Notes: generated from the letters alone by a model not told the origin. A stretch of 33,613 nucleotides of DNA from Oscillibacter sp. (GCA_022797935.1 JAAWLO010000017.1:1-33613), one strand, 5' to 3'; numbered from the stretch's first letter, positions 6,394 to 14,689 are shown. Numbers and translations are program-made.

Positions 6394-7236
6394 ATGTCGT
6401 ACTCTCTGGAATTCTTTGAAAAAAGCGCGGAGTTCCTGCGGAAAAACGCGCCCTTCCAGCCGGAAACGGCCGTGATTCTGGGTTCCTGCCTGGGCCCCTT
6501 CGCCCGGGAGATTCAGGACCCTGTTACGGTGCCCTACCGCGATATCCCCAACTTTCTCCTCTCCACCGTGGAGTCCCACGCCGGAGAGCTCATCTTCGGC
6601 ACGGTCGCCGGGCGGAAGGTGGTCTGCATGTCCGGCCGCTTCCACTCCTATGAGGGCTATTCCTTTGAACAGCTGGTGATACCCATCCGGGTGCTGAAGC
6701 GGCTGGGCGTCCGGGCGGTGCTGCTCACCAATGCCGCCGGGGCGGTGAATCCCGCCTACCAGCCGGGGGACGTGATGGTGATCGCGGACCACATCAAGCT
6801 CAACGGGAACAGCCCCCTGCGGGGACCCAACGAGGAGGCCTTCGGCCCCCGGTTTTTCGACGTCTCCCGGATGTACACCCCCGCCCTGCGCCGCCTGGCC
6901 CTGGAGCGGGCCGCCGATGTGCCGGAGCTGCGGGTGCACGAGGGAACGTATCTGTTCTTCCCCGGCCCCCAGTTCGAGACCCCGGCGGAAATCCGGGCCG
7001 CCCGGATTCTGGGGGGCGACGCCGTGGGCATGTCCACCGTCACCGAGGCCCTGACCGCCGCCCACTGCGGCCTGCCCCTGCTGGGCCTGTCCGTGCTGAC
7101 CAACATGGCCGCCGGGGTGCTGGACCAGCCCCTCAGCGCCGGGGAGGTGGACGAGACCGCCCAACGGGTGGCCGCCCCCTTCAGCCGGTATGTTCAGAGC
7201 CTCATCAAAGCCATAGGAGAGGAGTTTTTCGCATGA
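6394..7236 (+). CDS. punA: purine-nucleoside phosphorylase (trimeric type)
   Basis: 280 residues. It splits purine nucleosides with phosphate into base and ribose-1-phosphate in the cytoplasm. Motifs: VILGSCLG (27-34; the usual phosphate loop is GSGLG), GRFHSYEGY (81-89), LLTNAAGAVNP (110-120), GDVMVIADHIKLNGNSPLRGPN (purine/phosphate site), GPQFETPAEIRAAR (191-204) and VGMSTVTEA (211-219). Length and motif order fit the trimeric PNP/MTAP family, with the phosphorylase rather than MTAP motifs. ATG 6394 follows AGGAGG by ten bases; a start at 6373 would overlap that site. The stop overlaps the deaminase start (ATGA), so the two enzymes form one salvage unit. Confidence 0.93.
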   Translation: MSYSLEFFEKSAEFLRKNAPFQPETAVILGSCLGPFAREIQDPVTVPYRDIPNFLLSTVESHAGELIFGTVAGRKVVCMSGRFHSYEGYSFEQLVIPIRVLKRLGVRAVLLTNAAGAVNPAYQPGDVMVIADHIKLNGNSPLRGPNEEAFGPRFFDVSRMYTPALRRLALERAADVPELRVHEGTYLFFPGPQFETPAEIRAARILGGDAVGMSTVTEALTAAHCGLPLLGLSVLTNMAAGVLDQPLSAGEVDETAQRVAAPFSRYVQSLIKAIGEEFFA

Positions 7237-8531
7237 AGCTGCTGCTGAAGCACGCCGCCATTCTGGCCGGGGAGGGCCCGGACTTCCAGTGCCTGGAGGA
7301 CGCCTATCTGGGCATTGACGGCGATACCATTGACTATATCGGCCAGACCCCGCCCGAGACGCCCTACGACCGGGAAAAGGACCTCACGAACCGCCTGCTG
7401 CTGCCCGGCCTGGTCAACTGCCACGGCCACACCCCCATGGTGCTCCTCCGGGGCATTGGCAGCGGCCTGCCCCTTCAGGAGTGGCTGTTTGAAAAGATGA
7501 TGCCGGTGGAGGACCGCCTCACCGCCGGGGATATCCAGGCGGGCAACGCCCTGGCCCTGCTGGAGATGATCGCCAGCGGCACCACCAGCTATTCCGACAT
7601 GTACTTCGAGCCCCGGACCGCCGTGGAAAACGCCCTGGCCGCCGGCATCAAGGCCAACCTCTGCCGCCCGGTCCAGTGCTTTGACGCCGGGGAGGCCTAC
7701 GCCCAGAACCGCCGGGCCCAGGAGTCCCTGCAGTTCTTCCGGGACTGCCACGGCCTGGGAGAGGGCCGTATCCGGGTGGACTTCTCCATCCACGCGGAGT
7801 ACACCTGCTTCCCCCAGATTGTGGAGGGCTACAGCGCGGACTGCAAAGCCCTGGGAGGGCGGATGCACCTCCATCTCTCCGAGACGGAGAAGGAGCAGCG
7901 GGAGTGCCTGGAGAAATACGGAAAGACCCCGGCTCAGTGGTTCCGGGACCTGGGGACCTTCGATTCCCCGGCCTATGCGGCGCACTGCGTGGCGGTGACG
8001 GAAGGGGACCTGGAGATTCTCCTGGAAAAGGGCGTCAGCGTGGTCCACAACCCCACCAGCAACATGAAGCTGGGCAGCGGCTTCGCCCCGGTGCAGCGGA
8101 TGCTGGACCTGGGTCTGAACGTGGCCCTGGGCACCGACGGCGCCGCCAGCAACAACAACCTGAACCTGATGGAGGAACTCCATCTGGCGGCGGTGATCCA
8201 CAACGGCTACCACCGGGACCCCACCCTGCTGAAGCCCGCGCAGCTGCTGGCTATGGCCACCCGGAACGGGGCCCGCCTCCAGGGGCGGGAGGACACAGGC
8301 TCCCTGGAAACGGGCAAAAAGGCGGACATCATCGCCCTGGACCTGGACCGGCCCCACCTGTACCCGAATCTGGATACGATGGCGCTGGCGGTCTACGCGG
8401 CCCAGGGCAGCGACGTGGTAATGACTATGGTGGACGGCAGGATCCTCTATGAGAACGGGGAATTCCTCACCCTGGACAAGGACCGGATTCTCCACGGCGC
8501 CCGGGCCGCCGTGAAGCGCCTGTACGGCTGA
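7233..8531 (+). CDS. mtaD: 5-methylthioadenosine/S-adenosylhomocysteine deaminase
   Basis: 432-residue amidohydrolase of the MtaD/TrzF-like family. Metal ligands appear in order: HGH at 64-66 (VNCHGHTPMVLLRG), His in the HLHLSETEKE segment (about 210), His in AAHCVAVTEGD (about 249) and Asp in LGTDGAASNNNLNLM (about 299). The VVHNPTSNMKLGSG motif is typical for the MTA/SAH deaminases. The enzyme removes the 6-amino group of adenosine-type nucleosides. Coupled by ATGA overlap to the phosphorylase, it would deaminate adenosine, MTA or SAH, and the phosphorylase could then split the inosine-type product. Substrate range cannot be settled from sequence. Confidence 0.92.
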   Translation: MKLLLKHAAILAGEGPDFQCLEDAYLGIDGDTIDYIGQTPPETPYDREKDLTNRLLLPGLVNCHGHTPMVLLRGIGSGLPLQEWLFEKMMPVEDRLTAGDIQAGNALALLEMIASGTTSYSDMYFEPRTAVENALAAGIKANLCRPVQCFDAGEAYAQNRRAQESLQFFRDCHGLGEGRIRVDFSIHAEYTCFPQIVEGYSADCKALGGRMHLHLSETEKEQRECLEKYGKTPAQWFRDLGTFDSPAYAAHCVAVTEGDLEILLEKGVSVVHNPTSNMKLGSGFAPVQRMLDLGLNVALGTDGAASNNNLNLMEELHLAAVIHNGYHRDPTLLKPAQLLAMATRNGARLQGREDTGSLETGKKADIIALDLDRPHLYPNLDTMALAVYAAQGSDVVMTMVDGRILYENGEFLTLDKDRILHGARAAVKRLYG

Positions 8532-8563
8532 CGGCCCGCCCGATACAGACGGAGGAAGCGCCT

Positions 8564-10315
8564 ATGCAGAATGCCGGATTGGAAAGTCTCTCCGCCGTGC
8601 TGGCCCGGCAGTACGGCCAGGACCGGACCCGCCCCCGGCCATTGCCCACGGGGTTTCCCCGGCTGGACGCCCTTCTGGGCGGCGGTCTCAGCCCCGGCCT
8701 GACGGTGCTGGGCGGCAGTCCCGGCCTGGGGAAATCCACCTTTGCCCTCCAGCTGGCGGCGGGGGCGGCGGAGCGGGGGGTTCCGGTTTTGTATTTCTCC
8801 CTGGAGATGTCCGGCGCCCGTCTGGCCGCCAAGGCCCTCAGCCGCCGGATGTTCCTGGCAGGGCCTCCGCAGCGGGAGGGGATCACCGCCGCGCAGCTGT
8901 ACAACGGCGAGGCCCGGCCCACGGAGGAGGCCTGGCAGGCGGTGCGCCGGGGTCTGGAGCGGCTGTATGTCATAGACACGGTGCTTCCGGCGGCGGAAAT
9001 CGCCCGGACGGCGGGGGATTTTCGGGACCGGGGGGAAACGCCCCTGGTGATTGTGGATTACCTCCAGATTCTGCCCGCCCCCCGGGGGAGCAGTGAGAAG
9101 CAGCAGGTGGAAGAGAGTCTGAAGCAGCTCTCCCGGCTGGCCCACGGGGGATTTCCCGTCCTCCTCATCAGCTCCCTCAACCGCAGCAGCTACAACGGGT
9201 CCATGCAGCTGGACGCCTTCAAGGAGTCGGGCGGCATTGAGTACTCGGCGGATGTGCTGCTGGGCCTCCAGTTCTGCGCCTGCCGGGGCCGGGGCGGATG
9301 GGACCCCAACGCGGAGCGGAACAAATTCCCCCGGCAGGTGGAGATTGCCGTGCTGAAACAGCGCTACGGTCTCAGCGGCGGCACGGTGCGCTTCCGCTAC
9401 TACGCGGAGTTCGACTGCTTCCAGGAGACGGAGGAGGGCGATGCCGCCGGTCTGCCGGAGCGCCGGGGTCCCCTCTTCGTCATGAACAACACGAAGCTGT
9501 GCAACGAAATCCGGAGCGGCCGGGCCCCGGTGGGGGAAGCCGTCTCCTGCCGGGTTTTCGAGGAGACCGTCACCCGCTGCCGCCTCTCCGGGAGCCTCTC
9601 CCCCTTTGACTGTGACGTGGCCGACGCGGTGTACACGCTGCTTCTCCGGCGGCAAAAGTCCTTTTCGCCCGGGGACGTCCTCCGCGTCCTCTCCGGCGAC
9701 GCCCGGCAGACCATCACCCGGCAGAAACGGCAGGTCATCACGGCCAGCCTGGAGCGGCTGCGGAACGTGGAGATTGCGATTGACTGTACGGCGGAGATGC
9801 GGGCCCGGGGAAAGCTGGGCCTGGAGGAGACCCGGGAGCTCTCCGGTCCCTTCCTCTCCGCCGTGCCGGAGGAGGGACGCTATGTCTTCCCCAAGGACGT
9901 TCTGCCGCTGCCCCTCTACACCTACGGGGAGCTGACCACCCAGATGATTTCCTTTCCCCAGTGTCTTCTGGAGGTTCGGGCCGGGGGACGGCGGCTGTCC
10001 AACACGGAGGGAAACATCTGCCTCAAGCGCTATCTCATCCGCCGTCTGGAGGTCATCCGCAACCGCCGCTCCAAGGCGGGCCCGGCCATGCGGAGTCTTT
10101 CCTTTCAGGAGGGGAGCGGGCTGATGACGGCCCTGGGCTTTGCCGGCCGGAGCTATCAGACGGAGGCGGCCCGGGAGGCCCGGCGGAAGGCCCTGGCTAA
10201 AACCGCTATGGATGTTCTGGAGTATTACCGCCGCCTGGGCTATCTCACCGGCTTCACCCCCCGGTCGGACGGCGTCACCATCACCGGCGAGGTGCGGGAC
10301 CCCTGGCAGCTGTGA
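8564..10315 (+). CDS. DnaB-like RecA-fold ATPase fused to an initiator-like C-terminal region
   Basis: 583 residues. Residues 25-290 are the C-terminal ATPase domain of DnaB-type replicative helicases: GGSPGLGKST (Walker A, 50-59), YFSLEMSGARLAAKALS (77-93), LVIVDYLQIL (Walker B, 161-170), LISSLNRSSY (201-210) and KQRYGLSGG. The DnaB N-terminal domain is missing. Residues 305-583 are unlike DnaB: basic and helical, with SGDARQTITRQKRQVITASLER-type winged-helix character and LIRRLEVIRNRRSK, resembling Firmicute plasmid/ICE replication initiators of the RepA type. Such a fusion could load itself at an origin. It lies 32 bases after mtaD with a good GGAGGA site and ends at a shared terminator with the convergent operon. 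The initiator call is inference. Confidence 0.75.
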   Translation: MQNAGLESLSAVLARQYGQDRTRPRPLPTGFPRLDALLGGGLSPGLTVLGGSPGLGKSTFALQLAAGAAERGVPVLYFSLEMSGARLAAKALSRRMFLAGPPQREGITAAQLYNGEARPTEEAWQAVRRGLERLYVIDTVLPAAEIARTAGDFRDRGETPLVIVDYLQILPAPRGSSEKQQVEESLKQLSRLAHGGFPVLLISSLNRSSYNGSMQLDAFKESGGIEYSADVLLGLQFCACRGRGGWDPNAERNKFPRQVEIAVLKQRYGLSGGTVRFRYYAEFDCFQETEEGDAAGLPERRGPLFVMNNTKLCNEIRSGRAPVGEAVSCRVFEETVTRCRLSGSLSPFDCDVADAVYTLLLRRQKSFSPGDVLRVLSGDARQTITRQKRQVITASLERLRNVEIAIDCTAEMRARGKLGLEETRELSGPFLSAVPEEGRYVFPKDVLPLPLYTYGELTTQMISFPQCLLEVRAGGRRLSNTEGNICLKRYLIRRLEVIRNRRSKAGPAMRSLSFQEGSGLMTALGFAGRSYQTEAAREARRKALAKTAMDVLEYYRRLGYLTGFTPRSDGVTITGEVRDPWQL

Positions 10316-10317
10316 AC

Positions 10318-10368
10318 AGGAAAAAAAGAGGGCGGACTGAGGAGGAACATCTCCCAGTCCGCCCTTTT
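10318..10368. terminator. strong bidirectional terminator
   Basis: GGGCGGACTG (10330-10339) and CAGTCCGCCC (10355-10364) form a perfect 10-bp stem, extended inside by GGAG/CTCC pairing. TTTT follows on the plus strand and the A-run at 10321-10327 gives a T-run on the minus strand. It serves both the DnaB-like gene and the convergent operon ending at 10435. Confidence 0.92.
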
Positions 10369-10434
10369 GGCGCTGCTGCGGGGGCGTATGGCTCTGCGGA
10401 TTTTTTGAGGGAAGCGGATTGCCTCAAACAAGGC

Positions 10435-11721
10435 CTAGAACGCCAGCGGCTGGTCCCATTGCGGCGCGGTGTTCTCCTTCTGGGCCTCCGGGAGGAAGGC
10501 GTAGTCTTTGTGGGTGGTGAGGTCGAATTTCCGGACCTTCTGAGGCGGGGCTCCCCGGGTGAAGAGATAGGCCTCGTTCAGGGGGAGGTTCAGGATGGAA
10601 TCCGCCGTGCGGTTGGCCTTGACGCTGATGTACCGCGCGGTTTCCACATCCTGCCCGCCCAGGTAGAGGCAGTTGTCGCAGTTGTTGAGGATGGTCAGGG
10701 CTTTCTGATGGCCATAAAGGGCTTCCAGCTGGGAGATGCTTTGGAGGATGACGCTGACGGAGATCTCCCGGGAGCGGATGACGGAGATGATGTTGTCAAA
10801 GTCCGGGATGCAGGCGTTGGTGGCGAAGTCGTCCAGAATCAGGCGCACCGGCACGGGCAGGCGGTGATTCGGATAATCCTTGCCGGCGCTGGCGCAGAGG
10901 GACTGCAGCGCCTGGAGGTAGAAGAGGGCAGCCAGGCGGTCGGCGGAGCGGTCCGTGTCGCTGATGGTGAGGAAGACCGCCGTCTTCTCCCGGCCCAGAG
11001 ACGGAAAGTGCAGCTGGCTGGGCCGCTTGAAGAGGCGGAAGGGTCCTTCGAAGGTGAAGGGGTCCAGCTTTTCCGACAGGATGCCCCGGACGCTCTCGTG
11101 CATCTTCTCCGCCTGCTTGATGCCGGATATCATGCGGAATTTGCGGTAGGCAAAGCTCCGGGGGTTCTCCAGTCCCAGCTCCTCCAGCAGGCGCTCGAAA
11201 TTCCCGCTGGGCATCTCCCCGAAGAGCTCCGTGACCATTTCCAGGTTGTGTTCCTCCGGGGGCAGGCATTCCAGGACGTAGCCCACCAGTACCTCCATAT
11301 ACATCCGGGCCAGATACTCCCAGAAGGGTTGGGTGGCGTCCTCCACGGGAACCAGGGTGGCGCAGATGGAGAGGATGTCCTGCTCGGAGTACGTCTGCCG
11401 GACCGGGTCGTACCGGACGTAGGCCAGGGGATTGTAGCCGCAGTTCTCGGGACCCTCGGACGCCATATCCGTGAAATCCAGGTTCCAGACCCGGAAGCCC
11501 CGGCGGCGGAGGACGGCGGCGGTCTCCTGGAACAGGCTGCCCTTGGTGTCCGCAATGATGAGGCTCTCCTCGCTCTGGAGGAGGTTGGGCTTGACGTAGC
11601 TGCGGGTTTTTCCGGCGCCGCTGGGGCCAATGATGAGGTCGTTGTTGTTCAGGCCGGTGCGGCGGGTGTTGTTGCAGCGGAGATGGCCCTGGGCCAGGAT
11701 GCGGTAGGTGTCTTTGTTCAT
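10435..11721 (-). CDS. VirD4/TraG-like coupling ATPase lacking the membrane domain
   Basis: 428 residues. LIIGPSGAGKTRSYVKPNLL has Walker A at 32-39, then IIADTKGSLFQE (55-66). Walker B is LILDDFAT (294-301), followed by CIPDFDNIISVIRSREISVS and ILQSISQLEALYG, very close to type IV coupling proteins of Gram-positive conjugative elements. Those are usually near 600 residues with two N-terminal transmembrane helices; here the protein begins about 30 residues before Walker A and no helix is seen, so it should be soluble. Start ATG 11721. It is the last gene of a five-gene operon, 26 bases after the ClpP-like gene. No relaxase or secretion genes are nearby, so the substrate it might pump or bind is unknown. 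Confidence 0.85.
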   Translation of the reverse strand: MNKDTYRILAQGHLRCNNTRRTGLNNNDLIIGPSGAGKTRSYVKPNLLQSEESLIIADTKGSLFQETAAVLRRRGFRVWNLDFTDMASEGPENCGYNPLAYVRYDPVRQTYSEQDILSICATLVPVEDATQPFWEYLARMYMEVLVGYVLECLPPEEHNLEMVTELFGEMPSGNFERLLEELGLENPRSFAYRKFRMISGIKQAEKMHESVRGILSEKLDPFTFEGPFRLFKRPSQLHFPSLGREKTAVFLTISDTDRSADRLAALFYLQALQSLCASAGKDYPNHRLPVPVRLILDDFATNACIPDFDNIISVIRSREISVSVILQSISQLEALYGHQKALTILNNCDNCLYLGGQDVETARYISVKANRTADSILNLPLNEAYLFTRGAPPQKVRKFDLTTHKDYAFLPEAQKENTAPQWDQPLAF

Positions 11722-11747
11722 AGAGCGGTCCTTTCTGCCCGGGGGCG

Positions 11748-12329
11748 TCAGATGGTTTGGAGGATGCCGTCGGCCAGACCGAAGTCCACGGCCTCTTCGG
11801 CGGTGAAGAAGGTGTCCTGCTTGGTCCGCTGGCAGATGTCCTCCAGGGACTTGCCGGTGTGCTTGGCCAGGATGCCGCAGAGGCGTTCCCGGTTCTGAAG
11901 GAGGCGGCGGGCGGTTTCCTGAACCTGCAGAGCGCTGCCGCCGGGACCGCTGGAGAGGAGGGGGTCGTGGATCATGACCTCGCTGTGGGGCAGAAGCTCC
12001 CGGCGGGCTCCGGCGGAGAAGAGCACCGCTGCCATACTGGCCGCCTGGCCGACGCAGAGGGTGCGGATGGGACAGGAGAGGTTCTGCATCACGTCATACA
12101 GGGCCAGGCCGCTGAGGATCTCGCCGCCGGGGCTGTCGATGTACATCCGGATTTCCGCCTCCGGGTCCTGGCGCTGGAGGTGGCGCAGCTGGCGGATAAG
12201 GGACTGGACGCTGTCGTGGTCAATGGGGCCGAAGCACTCCACCTCCCGGTTTTTCAGCATCTCATCCCGGATGTCGCTGAGGAAGTCTCCGCTGCTGGTT
12301 TCCTTGAGAATTTTAGGCGTCGTGTCCAT
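11748..12329 (-). CDS. ClpP-like serine protease
   Basis: 193 residues of the ClpP/crotonase peptidase fold with a complete triad: Ser98 in GQAASMAAVLFSAG, His121 in PHSEVMIHDPL, Asp172 in TKQDTFFTAEEA. YIDSPGGEILSGLALYD (64-80) is the oxyanion region. It is diverged from housekeeping ClpP (MAA for MGA, HDPLL for HQPLG) and no Clp ATPase gene accompanies it. It may work as an element-encoded protease with a host unfoldase or its own partners. The start ATG 12329 follows AAAGGAAGA and overlaps the upstream gene by 17 bases; a longer reading begins inside that gene and is rejected. Confidence 0.88.
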   Translation of the reverse strand: MDTTPKILKETSSGDFLSDIRDEMLKNREVECFGPIDHDSVQSLIRQLRHLQRQDPEAEIRMYIDSPGGEILSGLALYDVMQNLSCPIRTLCVGQAASMAAVLFSAGARRELLPHSEVMIHDPLLSSGPGGSALQVQETARRLLQNRERLCGILAKHTGKSLEDICQRTKQDTFFTAEEAVDFGLADGILQTI

Positions 12330-12666
12330 GATCGTCTTCCTTTCTGCCGGCGGCGGCGTGTAATTCGGCTTCCTGCATCCGGGCAAAGGGCTCAATCAGG
12401 CCCCGGTACAGGATGGTCAGGCTCTCCTCCCGGCTGTCTGGAATCAGGTTGCCGGCGGAGAAGTATGCCAGATACTGAAGGTCGTAGTCCGGCGGGACGC
12501 CCCAGTCCTTCAGGATTTTTTGGACGCGCCATTCCAGGCTGGGCCGTCCCGCCGCCAGGGCCGCGCCCTGGGCGATGGTGATGGCGGAGGTTTGGCAGAG
12601 TGCCTTTCGCTCGGAGCTGTTTTGCTTGGGCAGGTATTTCAGCCGTTCGCGCAATGAAATCTGCAT
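12313..12666 (-). CDS. 117-residue protein of unknown function
   Basis: Starts MQISLRERLKYLPK at 12666, with AAAGGGGCG six to seven bases before. Soluble and mixed-charge; the middle (PSLEWRVQKILKDWGVPPDYDLQYLAYF) looks helical, and the C-terminus is His/Glu/Lys-rich (AGRKEDDHGHDA). No membrane segment and no motif that I recognise. It overlaps the preceding gene by one base (TGATG) and the ClpP-like gene by 17 bases, so it is tightly built into the operon and may be a partner or substrate of the protease. A longer frame extends upstream to 13215 but lacks a ribosome binding site and overlaps the upstream gene. Confidence 0.7.
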   Translation of the reverse strand: MQISLRERLKYLPKQNSSERKALCQTSAITIAQGAALAAGRPSLEWRVQKILKDWGVPPDYDLQYLAYFSAGNLIPDSREESLTILYRGLIEPFARMQEAELHAAAGRKEDDHGHDA

Positions 12667-13499
12667 CAGACGCCCCTTTCTTCTAAGTCTTGTGTGATGG
12701 GTTTGGCCAGAGTCAGCATCAGCTTGCAGCCGGTCTGGCGGGTCTGCGGGTCCTGGAGAAGGCAGTGGATGCGGTAGGCCGCCTGCTGGAGGGTGTGGAA
12801 GTCGTGGATTTTTTCTTTTTCCAGCTCCCAGAGGCCGGAGGGATAATTCTGAAACAGGTCCCCAATCCGGAGAGCCCCGAAGCGCCGGACCAGGGCCAGG
12901 CTGTATCCGGGCGTGCTGGCCTGGCCCTGGCGCAGGCGTTCCAAACGGACGGCCAGGGGGGACTGGGGCCAGAGGGGTTCGGCGGCGGGCGGTTCCCTCC
13001 AGAGCGGGGAGGCGCAGGGGACGTACCGCACCTGCTGGTCCTGAAGAACGGCGCACCGCAGAAGCCCCAGGGACTCGCCGTAGTCCGAGGGAAGACAGCC
13101 GTTTTTCTGGGAGAAAATCAGGTCCTGGCGCTCCAGGCTCCGGAGGCTGCCGGCAGGCAGAAAGCGGAAGGGATGGGGGCGGCGGGATTTCTCTGGGGGC
13201 GGCTCCTTCTCCCACTTCAGCCAGCGGAGGAGGGGCGTGTGGTCCTCTTTGCCGTAGGGATAGTGGAGGGTGGGAATGGTTTCCGGAATCCGCGTCTTTG
13301 CGCGTTTCGTCAGGGCCAGGACGATCTCCGTTTGGCTGCAGATGAGACAGGGAAGCCGCTGGGAGGAGGATTCGCCGAGGGCGGTCAGAGGCACGTCAAA
13401 ACAGAGGAAGAGGGAGGGAATCTGCTCCAGGGCGGCTTGGGCCAGGGAGCGTTCCCAGCTGGGGGGCATGGGGGACAGAGGCGCGGGCCAGGTGTACAT
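12666..13499 (-). CDS. 277-residue protein of unknown function
   Basis: I do not recognise the family. The N-terminus is MYTWPAPLSPMPPSWERS; a CLICSQTEIVLAL segment near residue 65 has a CxxC pair; the C-terminus (LRIGDLFQNYPSGLWELEKEKIHDFHTLQQAAYRIHCLLQD) is helical with regular hydrophobic spacing. No transmembrane helix. Two ATG codons stand side by side; the AAAGGAG site (13507-13513) is seven bases from the second (13499) but only four from the first (13502), so the second is preferred. The frame stays open upstream to 14069 but that part overlaps the preceding gene and has no start signal. Second gene of the five-gene operon. Confidence 0.72.
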   Translation of the reverse strand: MYTWPAPLSPMPPSWERSLAQAALEQIPSLFLCFDVPLTALGESSSQRLPCLICSQTEIVLALTKRAKTRIPETIPTLHYPYGKEDHTPLLRWLKWEKEPPPEKSRRPHPFRFLPAGSLRSLERQDLIFSQKNGCLPSDYGESLGLLRCAVLQDQQVRYVPCASPLWREPPAAEPLWPQSPLAVRLERLRQGQASTPGYSLALVRRFGALRIGDLFQNYPSGLWELEKEKIHDFHTLQQAAYRIHCLLQDPQTRQTGCKLMLTLAKPITQDLEERGV

Positions 13500-13546
13500 C
13501 ATAAAACTCCTTTCGTTTGGACGGATGGCGGCGGAGGGAAGGGAAA

Positions 13547-14272
13547 TCAGAGCTGCAGGAATTGCCTCAGAATATATTCCACTTCCGAGGCGAAGCAGAG
13601 CGCCTGTCCGGTTCGATAGAGGCCTTTCCGGAAAATCCAGTATTCCCGGCAGAAGGCTTCCGCGTCTGGAAAGGACTCCGGCGGAGAGGGAGCGCGTTTG
13701 GACCCTTGGCCTCCCCCCGGTCCCTGAACGCGGCGGAGGGTCTCGGGCGGCAGAAGGTCCGTGACCTTCTGTCCGGTAATCCGAAGGAAGACCGCGTCCA
13801 GTTTTCCGAAGAAGCCGGATGCGCCCTCCGGGGAGAGTTCGTCGGAAATCAGGGCCTCTTCCTGCGGGTAGACGGCGGAGACGTTGTGAGCGCAGAGCAC
13901 CAGGTCCCAGAGGCTGTGTGACGTCTTTTCCGAGAGAATCCGCAGGGCGCAGTAGAAGAAGCCTCCGTAGAACTCGGTTAAGGCTTCCTGTTCGTCCGGC
14001 TGGAGCACCGTGGGGAAGGGGAATTTGGCCTGCTGTGCCCAGCCTTCCCGGAGAATGCGGAGGAAGCATTTCGTCAGCTTTTGACAGTTTGCCTCCAGGC
14101 TTGTGCCGCCGCTGCTTTGAATGTAGGGATAGAGGGAGTCGTGCAGAGTCTTTTCCGGTTTTCTGTAGTAATTTCGTTCTTGCTGCTGCATGGCCTTCCA
14201 GACCAGATCGTCGTAGGCGTCTTGGATGTCAGCGCCCTCTGCGTCTAGCAAATATTCCCAATCGAAACCCAT
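13547..14272 (-). CDS. 241-residue protein of unknown function, first gene of the operon
   Basis: Starts at ATG 14272 with a perfect AGGAGG seven bases upstream. MGFDWEYLLDAEGADIQDAYDDLVWKAM begins an acidic helical N-terminus. The middle carries FLRILREGW and FYGGFFYCALRILSEKTSHSLWDLVLCAHNVSAVYPQEE; a Gly/Pro-rich linker lies near residue 190, then an aromatic C-terminal helix. No membrane segment, no nucleotide-binding motif, and no family that I know. It opens the operon with the unknown proteins, ClpP-like protease and VirD4-like ATPase, reading out of the AT-rich region at 14.3-14.65 kb. Confidence 0.75.
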   Translation of the reverse strand: MGFDWEYLLDAEGADIQDAYDDLVWKAMQQQERNYYRKPEKTLHDSLYPYIQSSGGTSLEANCQKLTKCFLRILREGWAQQAKFPFPTVLQPDEQEALTEFYGGFFYCALRILSEKTSHSLWDLVLCAHNVSAVYPQEEALISDELSPEGASGFFGKLDAVFLRITGQKVTDLLPPETLRRVQGPGGGQGSKRAPSPPESFPDAEAFCREYWIFRKGLYRTGQALCFASEVEYILRQFLQL

Positions 14273-14285
14273 GATAAAACCTCCT

Positions 14286-14652
14286 AGTCTTAATTAAACT
14301 GATAGTCGTTTTTCTACCTCAATAAATCAACCGGGCCTAGCACCGCTAGGCCATTGGAAAGACTTTCAAAAAGTAGGGCCTGAGTAAAAAGTGAGAGTTT
14401 AAGTTAGCTATTCCTAAAAATTAAATTAAAAATAAGAAACATAGAAAAATCAAAAATATTAAAATTTAGCTGTAAAAATCATGCTTTTAGAAAACGGAAT
14501 GATTCTATTTTCTTATTAAAAATTTACTTTTCACGAATAGAAATTGAAATTCAAGAAAACCGGCTCTGAAACTCGCTCTGCCGGTTCGGGAAGACTCAGA
14601 AGAAAACACGAAAAACTTTCATCGGGCCGTGGACATCAGCGGCAGGCTGTGC
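14286..14652. other. AT-rich divergent control region
   Basis: This non-coding stretch lies between two divergent operons and differs sharply in composition from its surroundings: 22 G or C in the 120 bases 14401-14520 (18 percent), against GC-rich coding sequence on both sides. It contains two perfect inverted repeats: GGCCTAG/CTAGGCC (14334-14352, 5-base loop) and AACCGGC/GCCGGTT (about 14559-14587). A-tracts are frequent. The features fit a protein-binding or bent-DNA control region for both operons, or an origin-like site; neither can be told from sequence alone. Confidence 0.6.
14425..14453 (-). promoter_or_regulatory. possible promoter of the five-gene minus-strand operon
   Basis: Reading the minus strand, TTGATT (14448-14453), a 17-bp spacer and TTTAAT (14425-14430). 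The region is so AT-rich that several similar matches could be found, so this is tentative. Confidence 0.3.
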
Positions 14653-14658
14653 TATAAT
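14630..14658 (+). promoter_or_regulatory. sigma-A promoter of the helicase operon
   Basis: TGGACA (14630-14635), 17-bp spacer, perfect TATAAT (14653-14658). Expected start point about 25 bases before the helicase start codon. Confidence 0.75.
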
Positions 14659-14689
14659 AATAAAGACCCTTTTACATCATAACGAGAGG

